From Meghimatium bilineatum (Eukaryota > Mollusca > Gastropoda > Stylommatophora > Philomycidae), in contig CM067312.1 of the NCBI GenBank assembly GCA_034231615.1, forward strand, positions 7,501-71,500: a stretch of DNA of 64,000 nt, written 5' to 3'. Positions within the stretch are counted from its first letter, which is position 1. The number at the start of each line of letters is the position of its first letter. Positions 1 through 60,235 of this stretch are shown piece by piece. A model generated the notes under the pieces. The model saw only the letters and a list, made by a program, of their open reading frames with translations, had not been told where the DNA came from and made no database searches. A program made the position numbers and the translations under genes.

Positions 1-545
1 TGGCGGTCAGGCCTGAGTCGGGCAGAGAGTAAGCCATGCCTGCATTTCAGACAGAGTAGGTCCGTAAGCAGAGGGACCTAGTGTACGGAGTTGGGTTCTG
101 GAGAACCGATCTTCTGTTATAGAACCGAACAGACTCGTCGTTTGAGACTTGGACTTTGTTTGGTCGGAGACTCGTAGCAAGAGAGTGTTGTCATCACCCT
201 CGGAGGTGAACTGAGGCACAAGTTTTGGACCGGCCAGGAATCAAAGTCCAGAGTTAGGACATAGAGCAAATAGACTATATCTAAGGAACCTCTAAGTAGT
301 TCCGAAAGTGTTAGGAGTTCAAGTGTGATAGCTGCCATATCTAGATAGAGTTTATAGAAGAAACAGCAGAATATCTTTAAATGCAGTCTCAATGTGTGAC
401 AATGACGAGAGGCCTGAACAGATTATTGTTATTTTCATTGTAATATTGTGACTTGTAAATAAACTATTGTGTTGTGCTAGAGCAGCCCGTGTTGGACTTT
501 CTATGTTTATCATGTCAAATGAATGTACTACTGTCAGTTGGGGAC
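1..545 (+). mobile_element. Possible LTR-retroelement end (uncertain)
   Basis: This stretch is less AT-rich than what follows, lacks a long ORF, and has AATAAA at 458-463 followed by a GT-rich run. The sequence TTGGGGACAAACTGAC near 538 resembles the TTGGCGAC primer-site start of Ty3/Gypsy elements. No second LTR or pol sequence is in view, so this is only a suggestion. Confidence 0.2.
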
Positions 546-799
546 AAACTGACACACCAGAGATGTCAATGAACTGCTACAGATAGTGATGCTTTCTGGT
601 CCCTATGTCAAAAAGTCATCATCACCACTACATAAGCGATGTGGCATTGTTCACGTTCTCAACGGGCAGTTATATCATTTTATGTGTACTCATCACAACA
701 ATAAACTTAATTCTTTATTCCCCAACTCACGCTTATTTTCCTAATTCTAGTTTTACTAAGTGTGATAATCTTCCGCTACCTATTTTTAATACTTTCTCT

Positions 800-2280
800 T
801 ACATTGTCATCTGACGAGGATGGTGCCGTAGTTGTGTGGCGTAATTATATTTACCGACAGGATGTCCATAAACAGCTATTTAACCCTAAGCCCTCATTTT
901 ACACAGCACATACCTCTGACTCTACTGTGCCTAACAATAAAATGCAGTAAAAATCTTTATCCACAGTAACAACCTCCCCGCCAGTGCTGAGGCTCTTTGT
1001 ATTGATGAAAGCTGTTTAGGCAGACCTGCCCACAATTCGTGAAGAATATGACCATGGTAGACTAATTGTCTTTGCTTGATCTTGTCCCACTGAACATATA
1101 TCCGCTTTCCTTGATATTATTTTTCAACCCGTAGTGGAGCAATTGCCTTCATTTTTAAAGGATACTAAGCACGCTTTAACTATATTTTCTTCTGTTCAGT
1201 TGTCTTCTGACTGCACTTATCGTCCGTTCTTACTTGATGTTTGTTCTTTATATACTTCTATACCCCATTCTGACAGTCTTAGGGCGTTGCAGTTTTTCCT
1301 TGATAAGAACTCCCATCCCTATATAACCAGTTCTACTCTTATCCGCCTTGCTGAACTAGTGCTTAAGCTTAACTGAATTCGATGGGCACTTTGTGGATCA
1401 GATCTATGGTGTTGCTATGGGCACTAAGATGGGACCAAGTTATGTGTGTATTTCATGGGACATCTAAAGCATCAGTTTCGGGAGACTTATGAAGGTCCTT
1501 TTCCATTTATATTTCTAGTATAGGTAGTACTGACATGTCTGAGACAGAAATGGCTCGCTTCTTTGACTTTATCAACAATTTTAACCCTGCTATTCAATTG
1601 ACATCTAACATCTCGACTATGTAAACTTTCTTGACATTACTGCCTCTATTCATGCCCCTTACCTCAGCACATCTGTTTACTACAAAACTACTGATGCAAA
1701 TGGTTTTCTGCTCAACACCTCTTCTCCTCCTCCTGCTTGTCACAACTCTCTGCCATTCTCCCAGCTTCTTTGCTTATGTAGTGAAGATGATTATCTAGAT
1801 AAATCTTCGGAGATTATTTATTGCTTTCTTAGACTGTTCCCTGATAGTGTCCTTTCATCAGCATGGCTTTGTGTACGTAAGTTATCTCGATTTGATACCT
1901 TGACTAATACTTTGGGTATTTCATCCACCTCTGATAGTTAAACTTGTCATCCCCATTATTCTACTTTCCATTGAATCTTGTTCAAGCATTATTCCCTTGT
2001 CCAGTCTACATCAGAAACTCGTGCCGCTTTCCAGGACTTTCCTTTGGTTGCCGTCAAATTTTCAACAGCATCTGCTTCCATGACTACATTTCCACATACA
2101 TCATTGTCACCTTGTACTTTGTATTGTTTACATGTTAATACTGTATCTTGTGCCTCTGTGGTGGTAACATAGTTTTAGCTGTTTTCATTGTTTTTCACTG
2201 TTTGTTTTGTATATTCTTGAGAAAGACCAAATGCTTCAAAACATTGAAAATGTTTTGTGTATTGTCATTAACCCTTTCAC
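800..2280 (+). mobile_element. Penelope-like element, decayed reverse transcriptase
   Basis: Successive frames give LSSDEDGAVVVWR (about 805), CPTEHISAFLDIIFQPVVEQ (about 1085), FLLDVCSLYTSIPHSDSLRA (RT motif A region), FVDQIYGVAMGTKMGPSYVC (about 1390) and later DKSSEIIYCFL. These are the ordered blocks of Penelope-like RT. The stretch that should hold the catalytic YIDD (about 1490-1530) is deleted, and several stops and frameshifts are present. The 3' part (about 2095-2275) matches the fragment at 36095-36290, supporting it as the element's 3' untranslated end. Confidence 0.75.
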
Positions 2281-2706
2281 CCGTATGAGATTTCCCAATT
2301 GTCAATCCCTGATCCCTAACGCAAGGGGCACAACTCCTCCAAAATATGGATATGATGATGACAAAATTGCATTTTCTTTCAAACTATTCATCATATCACA
2401 CTCAGACTTGGCAGATCAACAGAAAAATGAATAGTCTTGCATAAACTAATATCAAATATAATTTAATACATATATGTTTTAAATTATAATCTGTGAAACT
2501 CGACATAATGTGGGGAAAATTATTTTTTTTTAACTTTGGGTGTTGAGTAGAGGAGTCATATTCAGACGAAAATATTGAGATATATTCTCAAATCCCCTTT
2601 CTCCAGACAGGACGAGATGCCCAAAACATTTAACCTTTCATCTGTACTCCAGTACATGCCATACTCAAACAGAATACACAGGTCCATCATAATATACATT
2701 TAAAAA

Positions 2707-2955
2707 ATGATGTTTTATTTCAATGGCGGTTGCAGATGTTCAGCGTGTCTTCTTTCCTTGTTTGTTCTTTGCGTTATATTATATTCAAATTTGTCCGATC
2801 GGCTGCAAATTGATAAACTCATCTTTGACAATGATGCTAAAGTATTCATAACATGTGGCAATCTCATCAAGATTATGTACAGACCCAGTGTTTTGCACAA
2901 AACTATCAACTTCTACTCGAAAAACTACATCACTACGGCGAAATTTGCGATATCA
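2707..2955 (-). pseudogene. piggyBac-like transposase N-terminal remnant
   Basis: On the minus strand one frame reads VDSFVQNTGSVHNLDEIATC then YEYFSIIVKDEFINL, and the next frame reads DKFEYNITQRTNKERRHAEH. Together these resemble the piggyBac block with phase shift 'P..FF...F.DE....I..ETN+YA.Q'. A TTAACCCTTTCACC motif at 2269 could be an element end. The rest of the transposase is absent. The plus-strand ORF at 2707-3138 over the same bases has no recognisable features. Confidence 0.35.
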
Positions 2956-3148
2956 CAGTTAGTGCCACGCATGTCCATCTCTTTGTCGGAAACATTAGGC
3001 CTATCTAACAAGAACTTCACTGTCACTTTCCACGTTATATTTGATACACAAATTACCTACATCATGCATATTTCCATCGTAACTACGGCTATCAACATCA
3101 GTGTACATATGAATAATATCTTCCTTTTCCAAAACTAGGTCTAATAAT

Positions 3149-3508
3149 TCGCTAATTTAAAAAAAATCTTAATAAATCCATTTTTTATGATCTCTTAGAT
3201 TAAATATAAAACAGGAAGCTAAACCATGGATCTATGCAATGGTCATGGTTTTTAATAGTCCCAGCGCAAACTAAAAATGTAATATCGATCGCAGCAAAAC
3301 AAGTAACAAAAATCTAGCAGCAGCGACTCGAAAATCAGTTAAAACTCCGCTAATTACAAAAAATCTTAATAAATAATTTTTATCCCAGATTAAAACATAA
3401 AACAGAAGCTAAACCACGGATCTACGCAATGGTCATGGTTTCTAATAAACTCGGCACACACAAAAAATGTCATATCGATCGCAAACACACAAGTATAAAA
3501 AAAACGAC
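3149..3508 (+). repeat. Spaced direct duplication, period about 200 bp
   Basis: A block of about 155 bp at 3149-3309 recurs, diverged, at 3351-3508. Shared pieces include AATCTTAATAAAT, GAAGCTAAACCA and CAATGGTCATGGTTT, plus ATATCGATCGCA. No coding potential was seen in either copy. Confidence 0.6.
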
Positions 3509-3829
3509 TCCGCTGCGCTCTAGGGGTCAGCACGTAGAGGCGACTATATACAATGCTCTAAGGGGGATCGGTTAATCTGTTTTCTTGTTTGACCGTCATA
3601 TGCCTTAGCGATAGTCCATCATGTTCAGGTGAAATATTCAAAAACATGTGTTTTACCTAAGTGCTATACATTTACAAGCAGCAATAGTCGCTAGTGATGT
3701 ATGAATGTTGAACTACACACTTTTACAAGTATTTTGACTATTGATAAACAAAACACATTTTTTTATCATTATACTGACAGATTTTAATTGTTTATTATTG
3801 AACAATACCAAACATATTCATCAACAACA

Positions 3830-4430
3830 CATCTATTGTCCATATATATTAGTATGCTGTCCCTATATGTTATTCTGTTGTATCTATATAATAATTAGTC
3901 TTTTATACATATATGTTACCTAGTCTAGTGTCCCCTATATGTTAGTTTGTTTTCCCTATATATCAAACATTAGTCTGCTGTACCTAAATGTATTGTTAGT
4001 CTATTGTCTCTTATATGTTAATTATTCTGTTGTCCCTTATAATAGTTTGCTATGTTAATCTGTCATCCCTATATGTTAGTGAGTCTGTTGTCCCTATATG
4101 TTAGTCTGTAATCCCTATATGTTAGTCTGTTGTCTCTATGTTAATCTGTTATCCCTATATGTTAATCTGTTATCCCTATATGTTAGTCTGTTGTCTCTAT
4201 GTTAATCTGTTATCCCTATATGTTAGTTTGTTGTCCCTATATGTTAATCTGTAATCCCTATATGTGAGTCAGTTGGCTCTATGTGTTTGTTAGTGATATC
4301 CCTATATGTTAGTCTGTTGTCACTATGTGTTGGTCTGTATTCCCTATATATTAGTCTGTTGTCCCTCTATGTTAATTTGTAATCACTATATGTTAGTCTG
4401 TTGTCTATATGTGTTAGTTAGTGATCAGAT
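3830..4430 (+). repeat. 21-bp tandem repeat
   Basis: The unit CCCTATATGTTAGTCTGTTG plus T recurs about 25 times with substitutions and small indels, best kept between 4060 and 4420. Confidence 0.85.
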
Positions 4431-4458
4431 CATCATCTTGATAATTTGTCCATGTGCA

Positions 4459-4564
<106 letters not shown>

Positions 4565-4659
4565 TGTGTGTCTGACCGAATCACTACCAATAATAAATAT
4601 CAATCTGTGTTATACTGTTACAGGTAGACTGACAAGATATTTTTCTGTTAGACAAACGC

Positions 4660-5110
4660 TAAAAATTCCAGAAACTGCTCAATGTGAGCACCTTTAGTAT
4701 TCCAAAAAAATGTTAAGATTGCTTTCTATCTTTCATCATGTGTTTTTAATCATCTGAGGTCTGATAGTGCACAAGTGTCAGTTATTTGTTGCTGAAGATT
4801 ATCCAGTCCATGCACCAGAGTTTGATAGACAAAGGTTTTTGCATATCCTTATATAAAAACAACTAAGGTGATCAAATCTGGTGATCTTAGTGACAATTAA
4901 ATGGGACCCAATCTTCCCATCTATCTGTGTGGAAATTGATGATGATGATAGTTTCTTACTTCATTGGCATAGTGTGGAGCTGCTAAAACTTGTTGGAATA
5001 TGAATAATTCTGATATCCTAGTAACCAGAAATTCCTGACTGAATTTCATTTGTGCAACAATGGGAATCTTTAATTCTGCAAGTCAATAACAGCATTCAAT
5101 TTCCTGCTGC
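4660..5110 (-). pseudogene. Tc1/mariner-superfamily transposase remnant (DDE end)
   Basis: Minus-strand frames give, in order, FQQVLAAPHYANEVRN (for FQQDGAPPHY), MGRLGPI and SPDLITLVVF (for RGPI...SPDLTP.DFFLWG), TFVYQTLVHGLDNLQQQI, and [13 protein letters not shown]. This is the last third of a widespread IS630/Tc1/mariner-type transposase. At least three stops or frameshifts are present, and the second catalytic Asp is replaced (QVLAAPH). No terminal repeats were recognised. Confidence 0.65.
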
Positions 5111-5499
5111 ACCATGAATTACAACATTTTCATTATACGCATGATCACAATCCGTGGCTGCACTTCACATCTGTGATATTCACACAATGGTACAATATTT
5201 TAAATTTCTTCATTGCTTCTAAATATTTAATGGATTCTATAGGAGGTAACCATTAAAAATTTTTACAAGCTTACATGGATGATGGAAATTTATTATTTCT
5301 TATTGGTAGTGATTCATCTTCTTCTTAAACTTGAGCATTCATTTGGTATATCCTATTGAGTTTCATGCTTCTAATGTACTTTCCTCCACCTGATGTTACC
5401 AGGTATTTAAATTGGTGAACATGTTTTAATTCACTTTGCTGCTGCATGGCTGGGGTAGTTGCCTCGTGGAAATGACCAGTCCCTTCTGTATTTTTGTGA

Positions 5500-5866
5500 T
5501 TTTGATCAAATCCCTTAATTCTACTTTCTGTTACGAATATATTTATTATGTGTTGCAGATTTGGATCAAATCCCTTAATTCTACTTTCTGTTAGAATGTA
5601 TTGATTATGTATTGCAGATTTGGATCACATCCCTTAAATCTACTTTCTGTTATGAATGTATTGATCATGTATTGCAGATTTTGATCAAATCCCTTAATTC
5701 TACTTTCTGTTATGAATGTATTGATCATGTGTTGCAGATTATGATCAAATCCCTTAATTCTACTTTCTGTTATGAATGTATTGATCATGTGTTGCAGATC
5801 AAATCCCTTAATTCTACTTTCTGTTATGAATGTATTGATTATGTGTTGCAGATTTTCTTCAAATAA
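5500..5866 (+). repeat. 60-bp tandem repeat, about 6 copies
   Basis: Units begin with GATCAAATCCCTTAATTCTA at about 5504, 5564, 5624, 5683 and 5743, and a shorter last copy starts near 5798. Each continues with a TTCTGTTATGAATGTATTGA-type stretch. The open frames on both strands only reflect the period divisible by three. Confidence 0.9.
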
Positions 5867-5937
5867 GGATGTTTATCTCAGGTTATTTATGTTGAGCATA
5901 CCTACATGGAATGTTATTTATTAATTTTTAAGCACTT

Positions 5938-6055
5938 GTTCTCAAACTCCCACCAGATGTCTCTTATAGCAAGACAATGGTCCTACAAGATTTCAAGCAG
6001 GATGAAGTCCAGAAAATGGAAATACTTTCTGTCATCATTTTATTTGTGCCGATTG
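5938..6055 (-). mobile_element. SINE fragment (same family as 63201-63356)
   Basis: TTCTCAAACTCCCACCAGAT, ATGGTCCTACAAGATTTC and ATTTTATTTGTGCCG match the SINE at 63201-63356 in the same order. The (TTC)n end and target duplication are missing, so this is an older or truncated copy. Confidence 0.6.
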
Positions 6056-6267
6056 CTTGACACACTGACTTGGTTGTTGGTAGTGCATGGTGTTTTTCCC
6101 ACTTTCACTGAATGTTGGATGTCAGTTACTGTATGTATTGATAATATAGTCAGTCTGCCATCCAATAGAACTGGTTCTTGTACCTCCCACTGGTCATCAC
6201 ACTGAAAGCTAACCACAGTCATGAATGCTTGACTTTTTGTCATGGTCTTGAGTAACTATTTTCATAG

Positions 6268-6520
6268 TCACAGACACGCACTGTAGTTTATTGATCTCAT
6301 TATCATTTCCCTGACTAGGGAGAAAAGATCAGTTGATAGTGCACAACCCTGCATGACTCCTTGCTTTATTTCTTTGTATATTCCAACTTCATTACCAATA
6401 GGTGAAACTTTGAGAAGGGTAATGAAGATTTTCTCAATACAGGTATCACACAAATATGACATTCCGGCCAAAAGAACTTCATCAAGACACAGCATAACCA
6501 CTGATGAGTAAGGTCAAGTT
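6268..6520 (-). pseudogene. LINE reverse transcriptase fragment (RTE-type)
   Basis: The minus strand encodes IEKIFITLLK, EIKQGVMQGCALSTDLFSLV and REMIMRSI. RGVRQGC.LSP.LF is the LINE RT block before the catalytic YADD, and is slightly damaged here. No flanking element is kept. Confidence 0.65.
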
Positions 6521-6622
6521 CACATATTAATCAATACCCACTCTTATATCTGTTGTTTGTTGCCGATACATTTTAATCACTACCCATCCCATATATCTGC
6601 CATCATATATCATATGTGTATA

Positions 6623-6624
<2 letters not shown>

Positions 6625-6701
<77 letters not shown>
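6625..6701. repeat. (TA)n microsatellite abutting a transposon end
   Basis: An alternating AT run of about 77 bp ends exactly where the pogo-like element at 6702 begins. Confidence 0.95.
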
Positions 6702-6704
<3 letters not shown>

Positions 6705-8305
6705 TAGTCGGGTAAGATAACAAATGGGGCAAGATGACACTGCAGGTTTTTATCGAGCCTATGGGTTTTTCTGGTAGGACACATGACTAGGTCTGGTGGG
6801 AAAAGTCCATTCTATGACACTATGAAATTTGGTGGTTCATGGACAGGTTATTTATCAACCATGAGGTAAGTTTGTTTTTCATGGGTCTCTATTTTTTTCC
6901 AACTTTTTACTACTTGTCTGCTTTTATCATTATTGCCATGTTTTTTTTTACTCATTTAAACAGAAATATATATTGTATTGTTAAGTTATTAAGCATGTTA
7001 CCTTGTCAAAATATTTGTGACATTTTATTAAAGTTGTTAATTATGTGATCTAGGGAAAGATGGAACATAGCTAGTGGGGCATGATGGTGCTGCTGACTTG
7101 CTGCCCCATCTTACCCCACTCACTGACTGTCTCGTTACATTTCTTTTTAGGGATTACAAACAGAAGAACGATAATAGGAAGCCTGCAGTCACAGACACAA
7201 GATCTCCACTAGTCATAGATACACAATCCCCACCATTCATAGATACACAATCCCCACCATTCATAGATACACAATCCCCACCATTCATAGATGCATAATC
7301 TTCACCGGTCATAGATGCACAATCTTTGCAAGTAATAGATGCACAATCTCCACTAGTCATAGATACACAATCCCCACCATTCATAGATGCATAATCTTCA
7401 CCGGTCATAGATGCACAATCTCCCCCATTCATAGATGCATAATCTTCACCGGTCATAGATGCACAATCTTTGCAAGTAATAGATGCACAATCTCCACCAT
7501 TCATAGATGCATAATCTTCACCGGTCATAGATGCACAATCTTTGCAAGTAATAGAGGCACAATCTCCACCATTCACAGATGAACGATTTATGTCATTCAT
7601 TTATGCACAATCTTCATCAGTCATTGATGCACAATCTTTGTCAGTCACAGATCTATGATCTCTGCCAGTCACTTATGCACAATCTTCACCAGTCATAGAT
7701 GCACGATTTCTGCTGTTCATAGATGCACAAACTCTGCCATTCATAGATGCACGATCTCTGCTAGTCAAAGATGCATAATCTCCTCTAGTCAGATGTCAAA
7801 TATCTGCCATTCATAGATGCCTGATCTCTGCCAGTCATAGATGCACAATATCTGCTGTTCATAGATGCACGATTTCCGCCAATCATAGACACACAATCTA
7901 TACCAGTCACATATACATAATTCCCGTCATTCATAGATAGACAATCTTCACCAGTCAAAGATGTATGATCTTCACCGTACATAGACCTAGTCTTTTTGTT
8001 ATATAATTTTCCAATTATTTTGCAGTTTTTGTCAATTCTCCATTGATTTCGGATTTATTTCTGTCAACATTTTTCCTACGCCATCTTGCCCCCAAAAATG
8101 TGGCAAAATAGTTGTTGTTTTTTTTACATATCTTAGAAAATTTTTATTCTACTGTCTACACATAGCTGTATGTTTTCAATAACCTCACGAATGTAAGATG
8201 GATGGATAAGCTATACACTGATAACAGTTTTGTCTCTCATAATTAAGTCTAGTAGTCAGAATACGCTAAATCATGAAAAGTGCGCCATCTTGCCCCCGAC
8301 TACCC
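6702..8305 (+). mobile_element. pogo-like DNA transposon, copy 1 (non-autonomous)
   Basis: The left end TGGTAGTCGGG...GGGGCAAGATG is inverted at the right end as CATCTTGCCCCCGACTACCC, with TA on both sides (6700-6701, 8306-8307). At 7150 a TTTCTTTTTAG acceptor precedes DYKQKNDNRKPAV, which recalls the YKRKT.R start of pogo/Tigger transposases. Coding sequence then dissolves into a 24-bp minisatellite. The stretch at 7990-8290 matches 14940-15220 of copy 2. The element family rests on TIR, TA target and this short motif. Confidence 0.5.
7176..7985 (+). repeat. 24-bp minisatellite, array 1 (about 33 units)
   Basis: Units of the type CAATCTCCACCATTCATAGA plus four bases are repeated with many variants (CACCGGTCATAGATG, TTTGCAAGTAATAGATG). 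They are related to the larger array at 12353-14730. The minus-strand frame of 148 codons is a shadow of the period. Confidence 0.92.
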
Positions 8306-8321
8306 TATAGGTTTATACACA

Positions 8322-8635
8322 CAGTGGAATCACATTAAAACAACGTGGTCTGGATCGCTAAAATATGTACGTAATAACAGAAATTCGCATTATACCGTAC
8401 AAACAACATAGAATAAAGATTCAATGAAGAAATATGCATCAGGACATTGGCGCAAATAAAATGGCAACTCAACCCATTTCCATTCTCTGGACTACACCCA
8501 GAGAGGATCCAGCCGGAATTTGAGAATGAACGCTGAAGAAGTAATATAAGTGGGATTTTGAAAATGGTTGTTGTTAAATAGGGAAATTTGTTATAATAGA
8601 ATGCACTATAAAGGGACTGTACTCTGTGTATATTT
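8322..8635. mobile_element. MITE-like element
   Basis: CACAGTGGAATCACATTAAA near 8324 and ACTATAAAGGGACTGTAC near 8610 form imperfect inverted ends (CACAGTGGA against CACAG.GTACAGTCC). The inside has no ORF. The pattern recalls non-autonomous Tc1/pogo-type elements that begin CAGTGGAATC. It lies just downstream of the reductase stop codon. Confidence 0.35.
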
Positions 8636-8819
8636 TATATATATATTCCTTAAATATGTGCTATGATCTCTAATAAAGTATGTGCTAGCTAACTGTTCCA
8701 GTTTTGTATTGAATGATAACTTTGTTTGACTCCTATGTCAACTTGATTCTTGCAACTCCAGGCACTACTCCCTGGATGAATACATGTGTGAATACATGTA
8801 TTTACCTTATGTGAATACA

Positions 8820-57848
<49,029 letters not shown>

Positions 57849-57894
57849 CTTCAAAGAGCAAACAAAAATAGTGAGTACTGTTACAATCAGTTCT

Positions 57895-58350
57895 ATTGTG
57901 ATCTAATATGTCAATACAGTAGAATACATGAACCATCATACTATGACCTCAGTTGATTGGTCCTCATCAATGATGATGGACTAATAACCAGTTGTATTGA
58001 TGATCTAATATGTCAATACAGTAGGATACCTATACACTTTAATCTATCATACTATGGCTGCAGTTGAATGGTCATCATCAACTATGATGAACAAACAAGA
58101 ACATAAACCATTACATGATAGAAGAATGTTCATCATATTAATATATTCAGTATCATATTCAGAAGATGAACAACTGTCACCTCTAAACATATTCAGAGGA
58201 TGCACAACTGCAATATCTCAACATATTCAGAGGGTGAAAAGCTATCACATCTTAACATTTTCAGAGAATGAACAAATGCCATATCTCAACATTTTCAGAG
58301 AATGAACAAATGTCATATCTCAACATATTCAGTGGATGAACAACTGCCAT
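57895..58350 (+). repeat. Two tandem repeats upstream of the R1 exon
   Basis: GATCTAATATGTCAATACAG with CATCATACTATG and TTCATCAT-like ends is duplicated (57899, 58000). From 58150 a 34-bp unit (AACATATTCAGAGGATGAAC onward) occurs about six times. Confidence 0.85.
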
Positions 58351-58504
58351 ATTCCAAAACAATTAATGAATGATATGTTAGAAGATGCAGGCAAAAGTTG
58401 TGTTACATATATGCATACACATCTTGATGAATGCTTTTATCATCACTTCTGACAGCTGGGAAAAGCTGGCAGAATATCATTTCATATGAAGACAAGACTG
58501 CCTG

Positions 58505-58711
58505 GTGGTTCTAGGACATTTCACATTTCAGAATAACAAAGACACAGATGCAAGGAACAACAGACCAGAAATGAAATGTTCCAATGATTCTTATACAACA
58601 GACCAATTTGCTCATGAATTGGTAGATGTAGTCATGAAAAAAAAATTTCCATATGATATACGCATCTATGTAAACAATTTAACAATACACACATCTACAC
58701 ATGTAATTTGA
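58505..58711 (+). other. Unassigned 68-codon ORF
   Basis: It contains NNRPEMKCSNDSYTTDQFAH and ELVDVVMKKKFPYDIRIYVN. The composition looks protein-like, but no family was recognised and no splice partners were identified. It could be a scrap of a mobile-element gene. Confidence 0.2.
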
Positions 58712-58739
58712 CCTAACAATAATCTGTTGTTCACCCATC

Positions 58740-60225
58740 ACAAGTGATGATGATTATTTGCTATATCAACTTTTAAAATTCAGTAGGAGTTATATCCTTG
58801 ACTATTGAGTTCATAGATGGCTAATAAGACCTATTCTGGCCGCAAATGTCCTTGGACAGTTCATGCATCAGATGCCCACTGTAGTTTATTGGTCTACCAA
58901 TGACTTTTTAGCTACTCTCTGCTGTTGAGCTGCTGCATTTCTCCTCTTCTCACGAGATAATGCACCTTTTTGGACTGGAGAGCACACATGTTTGTGAATG
59001 TTAAAATGACGTGCACGGAGGATTTTGATGTGAGAAACATTTGTGCATAACATTGACCTCACCCTATTGTCAAACTTCATTCACAATATTATAAATCATG
59101 AATAACAAACAATACTAGGAGAGTATAATAATTTTGACAGTTGAGGGTAGAAGAAGAAAAGGGGAAGGGCAAGCAATGTTTTAGAATATTAAAAAATGAA
59201 CATGATTATCATTTTCTAGACTCAAAACAAAAACCCACTGAGATTAGAGAGGAATGGCAGATTTTGGATTGATGATTCCATAATGGTATTTCCTGAAAGG
59301 TTATGGGTTTGATGATGATAAAGAAGACATTACCTTATTTCATGCTGAAAGTCTCAATTCTAACTATGAAATAGTACAGCCCGCAAATCTCAGACAATAT
59401 GATGATTTCACTTATTTTTTGTAACTTCATAATTTATATTCACGTTACTTTCACTTCCTATAGAAAATAAATAGTTTTGACTCATAAAACAATTTTGTTG
59501 CCAATTGAAAGTAAAAAAAATATCTGGACATTATTTTATATGAATTTAACATCAAGTATTTGAAATCATAACAATGACAACAAATGTAGTTGGAAATACA
59601 TTTTTTGGCATGCTTATATGGAATTACTTGAGAAATAGAAAAGCATGAATTTAATGATGTTCATAATTTGTGACTTTTAACAAATAACACATCCAGCCAC
59701 AATTTTCTGTTTTCTACAGTGTTTTATTTACTAACAAAGGACAATAATTGGTAGCATATCCTTTTCAGGATGTAACCATCAACCCAGCATTGTTTGGCTG
59801 CAGTAATTTTCTAGGCAATAATATGAATACATTCAGTAGTTTGCCAGTGCTCTCTGAACGGCCTAGATGCACAATTGCCTGAGAAGGACTTCATACACTG
59901 CACCCTGGCTGTCAAAGAAGAGCACTGTACCTAAATGACCAACTAAGACATAGGTTCCCATACTCTTTTGGGCCACCGCCCATTTTGCAAGACATACTTG
60001 TTGTAACGCCCCCTGCCCTATTATATCAGTTTTCTGTGTTAAAGCTGTTTTATATTTCCAATGTAAATAGCAACTAATGATACATTACCATTTATGCCAT
60101 TAAATCATCAAAAAAGTAGTGGTCAATATGTGTTTCATCTTGTACACATTTATTGTTATACTAATTTTGATGAGACATAGTCCATATGTAAAGATTGTAC
60201 AATTTATGCTCAAATAACATTATGC
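58740..60225. other. Intronic DNA; possible hAT-like MITE end
   Basis: Mostly featureless. TAGGTTCCCATACTCTTTTG at 59950 followed by GCCACCGCCCATTTTGC and CGCCCCCTGCCC recalls ends of small hAT-like elements ('AGGTTCCCAAACTTTTT..CGCCCCC'). No partner end was found. Confidence 0.25.
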
Positions 60226-60235
60226 AGGTTCATCA

